Source of the DNA: Psococerastis gibbosa
Taxonomy: Eukaryota > Arthropoda > Insecta > Psocodea > Psocidae
DNA: 64,000 bases
Assembly: GCA_963971405.1 (NCBI GenBank)
Contig: OZ020489.1
Coordinates: 12,772,001 to 12,836,000, forward strand
Direction of reading: 5' to 3'
Position 1 is the first letter of the stretch. Every line of letters starts with the position of its first letter. Below, in pieces: positions 9,191 to 20,151 of this stretch. The notes beneath the pieces are model-generated. The model searched no databases and had not been told where the DNA came from. It saw only the letters and a list, made by a program, of their open reading frames with translations. The translations under genes and the position numbers were made by a program.

Positions 9191-11112
9191 TGAGCCTCAA
9201 GTGACCGGTTAATTTAAGGATTAATATAAGAGAATTCGAGAAATGGGGAGGGTAAAAACTTGTATTTTGACCACGGGCTAACAATATTCACGCGCCGGCC
9301 CTGTGTCTAGTCTGGAACGTGAAATCTAACACATAGCTTAGTAGCAAGCTTGGAATGGGAAAGTTGGCTGGTCCTATTCAGGTTGTCTTACACAGTCTAT
9401 GTTGTTTTATGTCAATGCATATTCTACGTCTCTTCAGCATTCCTTAGGCTACAGCAGATTTGAAGGCTGCGCTCGCGTTCTCTATTTGCTGAATCTTTTG
9501 CGCCCAGAGCTACTGTCTATTATTGGTAAGGTTCGATAGCTTCAGTACCGATTTGATTCATCGGTTGCTGTTGCGTACTGTTTGCGATGTATGCCAGACA
9601 AGGTCATCTTCTTAAGGGGCTGGGGCTTCTTCTAACTTGTTTTCCAAAAGATTGCTTCGCGAAATGAGTAACGGCTAACCTCTGAGTTCTTCAAAGGGCT
9701 AGTTCAACTTTAGTTTGGAATGCGACGAGGTGTTTGGAGTGAATTATTGCGATAAGCCAGTATAGTGTATGAGTTGTATAGGGGACGAACTATTGCTAAG
9801 TTTTCTTCAATCCCTCTCTATACATTACCATACATCTGCCCCTTCAGCCCAGACAGCGTATATTCAATCCATCTGGCTATCACTGCCCATAAGATTCTTT
9901 CCTAACTCTTCATCTTGAGCGTCTCTATTTGACCGTTCATGCTTTCACTTATAGTTTCACATCCAATGTTAGGCCTATAGCATCACACTTTGCGAGTAGA
10001 AAGATGTTTAGACTATTTCTAGATTTTTATCTTTATCTTCATATTAATTGCCAAGCGAACCAGGCATATTATTTTTTATCTCCTTCCTTCTCCCGTCCTG
10101 TATTATCAATCCATCAGTTATTGACGCATGTTCTTAATATTTTCAACAACGGTGCTAAATTAACATTGTAAGCCACGCTAGGTCTACTGGATGGGAGCCC
10201 GACGTGGTCGCATTCTATAGGAACCGAAAGAGTATAAGATGGATGCCTTCGGGCAGCTGGGTGTCTTGACTCTTGAGGGTCTGGTGAAGTGTCTGTGAAG
10301 TGGGAAGAAAGAAGAGGATATGAAGAAAATACATTGTGTAGTGCTTAGGTTTAAGTTAGGTATTTGGTGAAAAGAAGTGAAGTGAAGTGTACTAGCTTGA
10401 TTTGTAGGGTTGAGACACCTAGCTGCCTGACGTTGATCCGTGTACTGTCATTACATCATAATAGACTATTCCTTTCTAAATAGCGACACCCACAGAAGGT
10501 TTTCAATCCAGGGCTCTTCTCCGCTCTTCTGTCGGGTATGCGCTCCAAACGTGTTCTGAGAACTTGTCTTGGACTCCACTACTATCGGTGGCCCACCATG
10601 CAACTCAACACTTAATTGTCAGTCCTTAAATTCACCGTTGTGCTGCCCAATGACCATGGCACTGGTCAGTCCACTGGTGTTCAGGTAAATTCCAATATGG
10701 AACTTCAGTCACTCACTCCATTCCAAACTGAACTTGAACAGTGGTAATCGCTTGGGATCAGAGGCGAATATTGTCTGATAACCATGTGAATGCATGCATA
10801 TGATTGTCTTCTATTCGTCGCTGATAACAAAGGCTTAACGTTTGAGGAGCTTTTACGTTGCCAAGACTCAGGTTGTGAAGATTCCTCTTCTGGAAAACAC
10901 ATTGTAAGAAACTATGCCATGCGCCGAATGAAATTGATCTGCAACTGGTATACATCGGGGGTTGTATCGCACGAATGCCGCCAACGTATTAAGTCGTTAC
11001 AGAGCTGAATCTTATCATCAATAGTACAGTAGCTCGTAAGGGTCATTAAATTGAGCACGTTGAGAATGAAGAGCGTAGCTTTGAGAACTGTTGCACCCTG
11101 AGGTTGCTGGTT
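9191..11112. repeat. Block D, copy 1 (about 1.9 kb, three copies in window)
   Basis: Closely matches 21705-23870 and less closely 58580-60925, all in the same orientation. Shared landmarks include TGTATGCCAGACAAGGTCAT, ATGGATGCCTTCGGGCAGCT and TTACGTTGCCAAGACTCAGG. An antisense LINE reverse-transcriptase remnant is embedded at about 9800-10200. I see no credible long frame of its own. In all three cases the block lies downstream of a gene's last exon. Confidence 0.75.
9800..10200 (-). mobile_element. Decayed LINE reverse-transcriptase fragment in block D1
   Basis: Corresponds to block D2 (22480-22915), whose minus frame includes AFNKKIKILQSRN. That matches LALNKKIKIFQSGN of the more intact LINE at 52199-53217. 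This copy no longer has an open frame. Confidence 0.5.
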
Positions 11113-11550
11113 TAGGAGCTGTCCATTAATCACGTGAGGTTCGAAAGGGGTGGGGGGAGATGTTAGGAAAAAAATCACGAAATATCACAAGGGGGGTATA
11201 AGATATCACGTGTATTTAATTTTTCGTCAAATGCGTGATTTCTAAACCGAAAAGCGGTGTGTAGTGTGACCTTGACTCGCCGTTGCCAGGCAACGAACAA
11301 AGTCCTCGTGCACAGGCTTTTTTAAGAATAAAATTAAATCCTACTTTTTACCTCTATTTAAAAATAATAATAGGCCCTATAATGTTAAAATTATAAGAAT
11401 TTTATGATTCTTTGTAGGAACTAAAAAAATACACGTGATTTTTTGTGGGGGGGGGGGGGTAGTCTTAAACCTCCCCACGTATCACCAAGGGGAAGGGAGG
11501 GGTTTAAAAAAAATGTTAAAAAACATCACATGATTAAGGGACAGCCCCTA
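11113..11550. mobile_element. TIR element family C, copy 1
   Basis: Left end TAGGAGCTGTCCATTAATCA, right end TGATTAAGGGACAGCCCCTA; these are inverted repeats of about 20 bp. Internal G-runs and two ACACGTGAT-like motifs follow. Block D2 (near 23868) lacks it, so it inserted after the duplication. No clear target duplication. The second copy is at 18912-20079. Confidence 0.75.
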
Positions 11551-12502
11551 GGCGTTGAATATGCGTATGACAGAGACAACTTCGATCGTGTGAGACAAGA
11601 TGTGGGATCGGTTAGGATTTCCTACCAATCAGAGTGCTTTAAGGTCCTGATAACTTATAGCCCACTTGAGGGAGCGAATGGTGAGACTTGTGTAGGGTGA
11701 CCAGAAATGGGAGGGGGGGGGGTACTGGGGAGTTTGTTTTCAAATTGGTTTAAGACACACTGTGTGTGCCACTAATCCAGTCAAAGTTCGCCTGAAAATA
11801 ATTAAATGTAAATGCCGCTGTTGTGAACTAAGTAACACGGTAATGCCTGCTAATAAGTTATGGACACGCAAGGAGTTTACGGGTTAGTTTGTCGCATATC
11901 AGTATCCGCCTGCGCACGATTGAGCAGGTATACACTACGAGCCCATCTAAGCTGACAAAAAGGGGAAAAGTAATTAATAATTAATCAGGTACAGGTTTTT
12001 TTTTCAAATTATCATTATTGTATCGTCCCCCGATAAAAATTTAATGACTTTGGTATACAATATATTAAACTATAACTAAGGGTTTAACCGCTAATGTCCG
12101 ATACTTCAAGGATGGAGATGAGGATGCAAAAGTAAACATTTGAATTAAAATTTTTCCAGTGATAATATTAATAAGCGTGTAAGTGTGTCCCTTTTGATGA
12201 AGCTGGGCCAATGTGCAGATTATGATTTTTTTTTCCTTCAAAAACAGCAGGCAGTATAAAAAAAAAATGGCAGCCATGCCGTAACCTTTAAAGACTAGGT
12301 CCTTATAGTAGAGATTGGGCAAGGCGTGGCCTAGAGAAATTCAAATGTTATTATAGGGTACATACCCTTTTAATTTTATTAAATTTAAAAAAAATTGGCA
12401 CTCATTAGTTTGGGGGTACATGAAGCAAACTCAATATGGATAGTTTGAGGGCAGTTACTTTGGTACTTTAAGTCTACGTTATGAGCATATAACAGGACCT
12501 AA
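11551..12502. other. Non-coding, nothing recognised
   Basis: The first 150 bases belong to the duplicated unit. A short G-run occurs near 11712. The rest is AT-rich without exon signals. Confidence 0.35.
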
Positions 12503-12890
12503 GGTGCCCATTCCATTCACCGGCTAGGGCTATTTCCAACAACGGTGACGTGGTAGCAGACATTCAAGACTTAGGTGGCGTTTCCACCGACCTCGCATTG
12601 CAGAATTGACGGAAATGTTTATTTTCCTCTATGCCATAGTTAAAATTGATCAATGATCATACAGTAAAATCACAAACAAACAAACTAATATTAAAAAATG
12701 GCGTCAGTCATGGGATATGTTAGGTACAAACATTTTAATAGATTTCTATAAAAAGAAAAATTCTAATTTCCGTCAATGTCGTTTGCATTCTGCAATGCGA
12801 GGTCGGTGGAAACGCTACCTAAGTCTTAAATGTCTGCTACCACGTCACCGTTGTTGGAAATAGCCCTAGCCGGTCAATGGAATGGGCGCC
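12503..12890. mobile_element. Hairpin MITE, GTAGCAGACAT family, nested form
   Basis: A 388-bp palindrome with termini GGTGCCCATTCCATT and its complement ending GGGCGCC. A TAA duplication flanks it (12500-12502 and 12891-12893). Each arm carries GACGTGGTAGCAGACATTCA, then an inner terminus-like block (TTTCCACCGACCTCGCATT) matching the outer end of copy 1 at 664. A near-identical 384-bp copy is at 50702-51085. Confidence 0.9.
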
Positions 12891-12899
12891 TAATAGCAT

Positions 12900-13530
12900 A
12901 CCGTACCTGCGGCAATTGGTGAAGTTACAATAGTAATAATGATGCTGATTGGAAACATTGTTTCATTTTTTTTTCAATATAACTTGTATGCCACCTTATG
13001 CGCATTACCTCTTGCCGTCCTGCCACCATTTCTCCATGTTCCTTCGTTTTCATCAACTATAAGTGTACCCGCTCGTCGTCTACGAAGGTCGGTGCTCCCT
13101 TTGAACTGAACCAGACTCACCTTGAAATGGGTGGAGGACATAATGAAATTTGTTTTAGATATCTACCTTACCATTTGTGAAGATCTACTGTACTTATGTA
13201 AAAGTTTTCTTGATTTCTTTATTTCTGCTGTTGCTTGATTGGTGTGACACAAATTTTTTAAACAGTGAAGTCGTAATATTGTTGTTCCCATGAGAACATG
13301 TAATTAACTGTAGATATCGTACATTTTTATTGCTGATTGTATGTAATAATTATTGTTTCCCCAGGGGCGCCAAGTTGGGGGGGGGGCGGCATGTAAGTTT
13401 TTGCCTCATAAGGTAAATATGCGCTTTTTGCTATTAATATCTGTTTAATCCTCACTTCTTACCTATATTTATAATATTTTTTAAATATGATCAATCTTAA
13501 TTGTTTTGAATATTAAGTCAAACCAAGAAA
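12900..13530. repeat. 3' block of duplication unit 1
   Basis: Homologous to 25640-26270, including CCGTCCTGCCACCATT and ACCTTGAAATGGGTG. Contains a hAT-like terminus (CAGGGGCGCCAAG at 13363) present in both units, so that element predates the duplication. Its possible other end is CCCGGCACCCCTGG near 13691. Confidence 0.7.
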
Positions 13531-14225
13531 TTTAATTCTGAGCAAAACTATCAAAACATTTTGACGCCAATAAGGTTATCTCGGCTGAGTGACGCTTTAC
13601 CTGGTCTGATGTCTGCGGCCACTTCGTGTTTAACTTAAAATTTTGGTTAGCTTTGCCCCACCTGGATTTTCAAAACCCGGCACCCCTGGCTCCCCCTACT
13701 GTATGTGATTGTGAGATTATCCCAGACTAGGCCAACATTTTCGCCTGCCTTGGTAATAATTATTACTCTATGCAATTATTTAATACACGAGTAGATGAAG
13801 GTGTTAACTAGCATTATCGTAGTTTTGAGAACACTGTTACAGTTTTTGCTGCTACAGGCTACCCTTCTCAATGCATATACTGCGCACTTTACGCAACCTT
13901 CTTTGGCTCTCAACACCAGTATTGCCCAATTCTCTGCCAACTGATCACAGTAGCCTGCCATGACACAGAAAATTTGTTTGCTCCTTCATGTTTGTGCAAT
14001 AAATTATCCACTAAAAAGGGCAATGAGCGCCTTCATCCACTCGCGTATTGCATTGTTGATCTTATGTCAGATTACTACCATATCCCAAGGTGAAGTCATT
14101 GCTCATTAGAAATGAAAAGTATGCCTTAAATAAGTAATCAAAATGTTGTTTCCATATTATATTTCTTTTACAGTTTATTGTATTTCGCATTTAGCGTTTC
14201 AACTGAATTTGCCATGGGATATGTG
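13531..14225. other. Spacer between duplication units, nothing recognised
   Basis: AT-rich. The minus frame at 13776-13961 has no recognisable content. Confidence 0.35.
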
Positions 14226-14483
14226 CAGGCGCGGATCTAGAATGAAAACAAGGAGGGGGCTAAGATTGATTTCGAAAAGTTTTTGAAAAATAGGGCTGAA
14301 ATATTGGGATTTTACGCATTTTCAGAGCAATAAGGGTTCTATGTTATAGGTAATTAATACAATCGAGGGGTCTCCCCCGGGAGAAAATTTGTGAAAAATG
14401 GGACTGAAAAAGTACGGTTTTACAAATTTTGAGGACCCTAATAGGAGGGCTATAGCCCCCATCCCCCCGTAGATCCGCGCCTG
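14226..14483. mobile_element. hAT-like MITE with perfect 8-bp duplication
   Basis: Ends CAGGCGCGGATCTAG and GTAGATCCGCGCCTG. Perfect duplication GATATGTG at 14218-14225 and 14484-14491. The interior has CCCGGGAGAAAATTT and AAAATAGGGCTGAAATATTG phrases shared with the larger hAT-like family B. Same terminus family as 6662-6818. Confidence 0.92.
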
Positions 14484-14632
14484 GATATGTGTATCGTCAG
14501 TGGTTTAAACTGAAATTAATAGGCAAATTGAAGACAAGTCTATTAAGGTGTTAAATCGCATAGGGAATATTTTCGTTTTGAGATCCCATTACCCGTTACC
14601 TTCTCAATGTACGATATATAGTGAATAGTGTG

Positions 14633-14761
14633 TAACAAGACTGACAAGAGCATCACCGCCTGCAGTGGCAAGATCACCACCGCCCAAGACCAACCCCAGT
14701 GGCAAGACCAGTGGCCTTGAGTCGAAAAGGGCCTTTAAAGGCCTGCCTGGCTACCAAAACG
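14633..14761 (+). pseudogene. Gene 1 paralogue (copy 2), Ser/Pro-rich exon
   Basis: Homologous to 4775-4893. It is open in one frame (VTRLTRASPPAVARSPPPK, then TNPSGKTSGLESKRAFKG, then LPGYQN) up to a GTAAGT donor at 14762, ending in phase 1. The 5' part of the exon and its acceptor are missing: homology starts abruptly at TAACAAGACTG. This copy preserves the frame better than copy 1 and is the reason for choosing it. No later exon in the right order is complete, so the copy is most likely a pseudogene. Confidence 0.5.
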
Positions 14762-14879
14762 GTAAGTTGCAAGTAAGCCACAATATATTAACAGCCCCTT
14801 AAAACTGTAAATTGCATATTTTGGAACGAACAGAACAATACAGTAGTAACAATGCCAGGGAACGCAATGACCGTGAATT

Positions 14880-15025
14880 TTCCATCCCGTGGTTGGAGAC
14901 CGTTATCAATATGGCTGCTAGTGTAGCCTGCACAAGAGAAGTACGCAATTTGGCGGGGAAACCAGTGATAAGTGTAGCCTGCACAAGCTAAGTACAGAGT
15001 TTTTGACCAGGTCCAGGTATCCTTT
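14880..15025. repeat. Interspersed repeat shared with 31842-31960
   Basis: The reverse complement matches the interior of the 31541-32569 element. Shared words include ATCAATATGGCTGCTAGTGT and AGTTTTTGACCAGGTCCAGG. No coding. Confidence 0.6.
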
Positions 15026-15149
15026 CTGCTATGCTGCAATGTGCAAGACTTCGCTCCCGCCGCTACAGTTAATGTATCTTTATGGAATTTTCCATAAACT
15101 CTTCAAAATGTAATCTTTGCACAGAACCAAATATTTCTTTTTCTTTTGT

Positions 15150-15563
15150 TTCTCTATTGAACACCTAAAAAATACCTGAATGTAGAAATAATCGATAGAA
15201 AGGTTCCACAGAAAAATTATTTTTTAGTCATTTTTCATGAAAATTGAGTTATTTCAATTTATTACCCCCAGAAGCAGACTATAAAGGGGAAAGTAACCCA
15301 CCGCATTTTGTTAACATTAATAACGAATATACTTTGTATAAATATGAGAATTCAAAATAAATCGTTGGAGCCTTTTTTGAGAAATAATTTTTTTGGACGT
15401 TGTTTTGTAGTTATTTGAGAATAAAGAGTGACAGACAGACATTTCGTAAAAACCACTTTTTTGGGTTCCTGAGACCTCAAAACGTGTAAATCCGTTGAAA
15501 TCTCGGAATCGAAAATTTCGACCATCACAAAGCTTTCCTTATACTACGTATAAATTGGAAAGC
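15150..15563 (-). mobile_element. TIR family A, partial
   Basis: Reverse-oriented copy ending at the family terminus (ATAAATTGGAAAGC). It contains the GACAGACAGACATTTCGTAA and AGGAACCCAAAAAAGTGG-complement blocks. The distal half is missing. It lies inside the first intron of the gene 1 paralogue. Confidence 0.75.
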
Positions 15564-16008
15564 AACTATGTTGACACACAGTATGTAGGGCCCTGTGAAT
15601 AGGCTAATTACCTATCTACCCACTTATCGCGAAAAATGTTGAGGAAAAGAGCCAAGAGGTTACGGTACACCATTTATATGGTATTAACAACAATAAATAT
15701 AACAAAAAAAATTGGATTTTAAAAAGCTGGTTATCTAAAATCATATTCCATGTTTCTTTTGACGAAATCGTTTCGGTTTGGTTGTCCTTACTGCAGCCTT
15801 TGGCTTATTGTAACAGGGTTCGCCTACTTTTTGTCACTTTTTCAAACTATGTCCCTCCGGTTACTCCTTTCCATAGCTCAGGAAGCAGTGTCAGCCCCTG
15901 GATCATTTTCGCCTCGCTTTAATCGGGGTGCCATTCGTTGCCGTAGCGTAGGCTAGCTACTCAATAACCGTCTCAGGGACTAGCCATCAGGTGTTTAGCA
16001 TTATTATT

Positions 16009-16825
16009 GCTTTAAAATTTATCCGTAGTATAAGGAAAGCTTTGTGATGGTCAAAATTTTCGATTCCAAGATTTCAACGGATTTACACGTTTGGAGGTCC
16101 GAGGAAACAAAAAAAGTGGTTTTTACGAAATGTCTGATCATCGATTCCCCGACAAACTACTCGATTTTGATGAAATTTAGCATGTAGGTTCACAAAAATC
16201 ACACCTCGAACCGTTTTTTTTATTTGGGGCTAACTGAATTGGGGGGGGGGGGTTATCTCAAAAAATAAAATAAAAACGTCTAAAAAAATTATTTCTCAAA
16301 AACGGCTCCAACAATTTCCTTAAAATTCAAATTCGAGTCGTTATTAATGTTGACAAAATGCTGGGGGTCGCTTGCCCCTTGAAAGTTTGCTTCTGAGGGT
16401 AAAAAAATTAAAATAACTAAATTTTAAAGAAAAATGACTAAAAAATTAATTTTCCTGCGAAACCTTTCTATTCATGATTTCTACCTTCAGGCGTGTTTTA
16501 GGTGTTTAATTGTTTAACCAAACCGGACCGGTTGCTTTCTCAAAAAACTGTTTGGTTTTGTGCAAAAAAATTGGAAAAAAATTATAGAAAATTTGCGTTC
16601 AAATGCATTGCGTGCCCTGCCATTATTGCTGTGTGGTAATGTGTTGGTCTGACCTATCAAGAATTTATTTCACTTCAAGTGACGTCAGGTGGACAACCCC
16701 CCCCCCCCCTCCCGAGATAACCGAAATTTAACCATAGGAAAATTATTTAACATTAAATTACTCATATTCTCTATCTACTAATTGATAAATTGGAAAGCAT
16801 GTTCGATTAAACTCGGACCGGTTCT
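16009..16825 (+). mobile_element. TIR family A, near full length
   Basis: Starts at a worn GCTTT..ATTTAT terminus. It runs through GATGGTCAAAATTTTCGATT, a G-run and a C-run to ATAAATTGGAAAGC at 16785-16798, then the conserved tail ACTCGGACCGGTTCT. Compare 62323-63169 (+) and 34481-35331 (-). No transposase; short frames in it are by-products of conserved repeat sequence. Confidence 0.8.
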
Positions 16826-16934
16826 TGTATCAGGTTTTTGGCAGTCTCTATCAGTGCTCAGATAGTGCAAGTTGCGGCAAGTGGGATATTCAGTAAGCTA
16901 TAAAGATGTAGCCAACATACGCCACAAAATGTTT

Positions 16935-17030
16935 TAGGGAGATTCATCTACCTATTGCGATGGCGACCAATGTTCGACTTTCGGAAAATTTCTTCACAAC
17001 TTTTCATTTCGTGACCCCTTAAGCTAAGCC
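16935..17030. repeat. Fragment of TIR family G
   Basis: Matches the left 95 bases of the element at 48377-49008 (GGGAGATTCATCTACCTATT and GGCGACCAATGTTCGACTTT). Confidence 0.7.
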
Positions 17031-17225
17031 CTGTATTCGGCTTTTAAAATGTTATAAATGCTATACCTAACATTGAGAAGTGTAAAATGATATACATATG
17101 GCGGCTTCCACTGAGTTATATTTCCAAAATAGGCTGCTACACGTCTCAATTTCGGAAGTCTTATAAAATCTGCCTAAAATAGATGTTTGGATGCATTTTC
17201 TGAATTACAATTTCTGTTGTTTCAG

Positions 17226-17454
17226 CATTGTACATGCGCCATCACCAAAGGAGACGAGAGGCATCAGCGGAGGTTGTCCTCGGTGAATCGGCCTACTTCA
17301 TGAGAAGCTGCGCAATGGTCCGGACAGTTATTGGGGTGGTGCTGCCGCCGGGACGAGTGCAAGATTCCTGACGAAGAAAGCCTGGTTGCTGGCAAGGCCA
17401 AGGACTCAGTCAATTTTGCTGTCATGATGCTGCCCAATACGTTTAATCTAAAAT
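17226..17454 (+). pseudogene. Gene 1 paralogue (copy 2), exon with shared TGA
   Basis: Nearly identical to 6389-6588, with the same acceptor and the same GTAAGT donor. It keeps the in-frame TGA (17284-17286). It has 29 extra bases (DSYWGGAAAG in frame) that break the frame before DECKIPDEESLVAGKAKDSV and NFAVMMLPNTFNLK. Either this copy lost one base from an ancestral 30-nt segment, or copy 1 deleted 29 nt between short GGA repeats. Restoring one base here would make both halves one frame. A pseudogene is the simplest reading. Confidence 0.6.
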
Positions 17455-17714
17455 GTAAGTTAACTTAAATTATTTTTTCCGCTAAGAAATATGAGTCAAG
17501 GTTAAATTTAAGAAATTATCCTGAGGCTTTTGAAAAAAATATCTCCGGAAGTTTGCCACCATAATCAGGTACCCTCATCGCGTTCATTTTTTTTTCCACA
17601 AAGTCAAATTTCTCATGAAATATAGATCATAAAGCCATAAATGTGAGTAGGTAGATCAAAAGCTCATCTACATTTTAATAAATGCTATGTCACCGTTTGG
17701 CCACAGATTTTTAA

Positions 17715-18099
17715 GAGTGTACAGCCTGTAGGAAAGTGGCTACCCGAAATTTAATACTTTTTTATTTATTTATTTAACAAAGCATGTTATTAAAGGTTTG
17801 GCTCATCAAAGTTGTAGAAGACTACTTCATGCATCATATAATAAGGTATTTTTAGTTTTCGAAATTGCAGTTTTTTTATAAGCATGCAAATATTTGAAAG
17901 TTACTGTTTATAAAATATTTGCATGTTTATGAAAAAATTACAATTTCGAAAGAAAAAAAAATATCTTATAATATAATGCATGCAGTATAGTCTTCTACAA
18001 CTTTGATGAGCCAAATCTTTAATAACATGCTTAGTTAATTAAATAAAAAATAAAAAGTATTAAATTACGGGCTGCCAATTTCCTACGGGCTGAACACTC
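17715..18099. mobile_element. Palindromic element E, TTAA target
   Basis: A 385-bp foldback with arms of about 170 bp. Ends are GAGTGTACAGCCTGTAGGAAA and GGCTGAACACTC; TTAA lies on the left and TTGA on the right. The unit 1 intron (about 6988) has the uninterrupted TTTTTTAAGGCGTG site, so the insertion followed the duplication. A TTAA target suggests a piggyBac- or Kolobok-like mover (inference). The second copy is at 36835-37378. Confidence 0.82.
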
Positions 18100-18911
18100 T
18101 TGAGGCGTGAAAAGTATGTAGGTCTACATCTCTTAAAAAAAAGCGAAATTCAAACTTCCATGCAATAAAATATTTTAAAAAAAATATTAAAAAATGGAAT
18201 TAGGCTATTGTTTTGGAAAGGAGGATCGATGGGAATTTCCATATTTCTGGAAATTTCCGAGCCATTCTGTATAATACTGGGAGGGGGAATATATTTTCTT
18301 CTAGTTTCTTATTTCTCGTCAAGCTCTCTGTTCCTTAATGGCCAACCGGAGTCGCCCATATTCCATTTCCTGTTTAAACTTCAATTTGTCATGAAATATG
18401 GAACGCAGAACAATGAAAATCGCAACAATTTTTTTTACTAATTTTGATATATAGTATGTGGCCTTAACCTCATCATGCATGAATTATTTCCAGTGACGGA
18501 AAAAAATGTTTGGACGTATTTTTGGGGTCATGGGACACTGCCTGAATTTTTTTATAATTTTTAAACTACCCATTTTACCTGAAAAGTGGCGGCATCGTAT
18601 GATACCGTCATGTGTAAAAGGTAACTCTGGCCTGGAATCATATGATGCCTCCGTCCATTAGGGAAAACAGTGTTGATGCAGAAGTAATGAAACTGAACTA
18701 AGTTTTATTTTAAATAAAATTATAAAAAATTCATATTAATGAAAGTAACTTTGTGGGAAAAGCCCTCATTACATATGGGGCATATCGGCACCTTGCACAT
18801 ATCGCACATGAAGCGAGTTCGGCACTTGTTTTTATTTTTATTTTGATAGTGGCGCCATCTAGCAGTCGACTCTGATTTTTCGCTGTAATGGCCTTTGGCA
18901 TCAAAACGGGA
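18100..18911 (+). other. Intron of the gene 1 paralogue
   Basis: The first 140 bases match unit 1 (7000-7130). The rest shows no exon or repeat end that I can name. Confidence 0.35.
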
Positions 18912-20079
18912 AGGGGATGTCCATTAATCACGTGAGGTCGGAAAGGGGGGGGGGGGGGGGGTTCGGCAAAAATCACTAAATATCACAAGGGGGAGGGGGA
19001 TATGGTAAGATATCTTGTGTATTTATTTTCTTCGTCAAACGCGTTATTTCTAAACCGAAAAGTGGTGTGTAGTGTGATGTTTTTGGGGGGGGGGGGGTCC
19101 AGTTTTCATGCAACATCAATATATAATGTTTGCCCGTTTACGATAGGTTTTCGAATCGGGTGGTGTTTCATTTGGCGCTCCCCCCCCCCCCTCGTATTTT
19201 CGTAAAATAGTAGAAAAATTGGAAAGCCGTCTTCAATCCTCATGGACGTACGCTTCTTCTAATTAGGGACATGATCTTATTTTCCCTACCCGAGGGGTCG
19301 GGGGGCTGAAGGGGGTCTCCCCCGGGGAAGATTTTTGAAAACATGTGTGGAGTTTTACACATTTTGATGTATAAGTTATACGTCTTGTAACCTATTCTAA
19401 TAACGTTTAGGTTTTACAGCCGAAGAATAGTAAAGCTATACTGCAAGAACGGGAGGCCCAAGGGTATAGGCTCAAAATATTGGAATTTACGCACTTTGAA
19501 AGCAGTTATGCTCATATTTAACGTATGAAGAATTTTACAGCTAACAAGGGGGGGCCCAGTGCTACCGTGGGGAATGTTTTATAAAAGATAGGCCTGAAAT
19601 AGTAGGTCGGCAAAAAAATTTTGACTTTGCAGACGATAACATTATTAACAAAACTGGAAAAAGGGGGACTGGGGTCTCCCCGGGGAATTTTTTTGAATAA
19701 ATATCAGAAAAATATTCAATAATTTTGGGGGAGGTCCGGACCCTGCTGACCCCCCCCCCCCTTGGCTACGCCACTGAGTGTGACCTTGACTCGCCGTTGC
19801 CTAGCCATTTTTATACCAGTCAAAAACAACCTGCAACCTTTTTGTCTAGACATTTTTATCATGGTCCTTAATTTTCTAGAATAACATTAGATTATATTTT
19901 GTACCTGTATTGAAAAATAATATTATCAAAATCGTAAGATTCTGTGTAGGTACTAAAAAATACACGTGATTTTTGGTGGGGGAGGGTGGGTAGTCTAAAA
20001 CCTCACCACGTTTCACCAAGGGGGAGGGAGGGAATAAAAATGGTTAAAAAAACATCACGTGATTAATGGACAGCCCCTA
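18912..20079. mobile_element. TIR element family C, copy 2, split by a hAT-like insertion
   Basis: Left part starts AGGGGATGTCCATTAATCA; right part ends TTAATGGACAGCCCCTA. The interior matches 11113-11550 but is interrupted at 19078-19776. It is absent from the unit 1 intron, so it inserted after the duplication. Confidence 0.8.
19078..19776 (+). mobile_element. hAT-like family B element nested in family C
   Basis: Right end CTTGGCTACGCCACTG is a typical hAT-style terminus; the left terminus has lost its outermost bases. The host sequence AGTGTGA is duplicated at 19071-19077 and 19777-19783, and the uninterrupted family C copy (11.27 kb) has it once. The interior consists of repeated subunits, each with a CCCCGGGGA..TTTT segment, a GGCCTGAAATAGT-like phrase and G-runs. 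No open frame of size. Other copies: 33184-33829, 43612-44148 and 54472-55166 (minus). Confidence 0.85.
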
Positions 20080-20151
20080 GGGAGAGAAGCCTTTTCAGTG
20101 CCATTACATCTTAGACGCTGAACAGTTCTCACGGAGACAATCAGAACAAGT

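Larger units (their letters stand above)
4690..13530 (+). repeat. Tandem segmental duplication, unit 1
   Basis: Blocks here recur in the same order and orientation at 14.6-26.3 kb. The pairings are 4775-4893 with 14633-14761, 4920-5110 with 15564-15740, and 6190-7130 with 17020-18240. Further on they are 7476-7612 with 20084-20215, 7640-8110 with 21050-21530, 9190-11110 with 21705-23870, 11555-11700 with 23870-24005, and 12900-13530 with 25640-26270. Offsets grow from 9.9 to 12.7 kb because unit 2 gained more insertions. Divergence looks moderate (many substitutions and small indels), so it is not recent. Confidence 0.85.
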
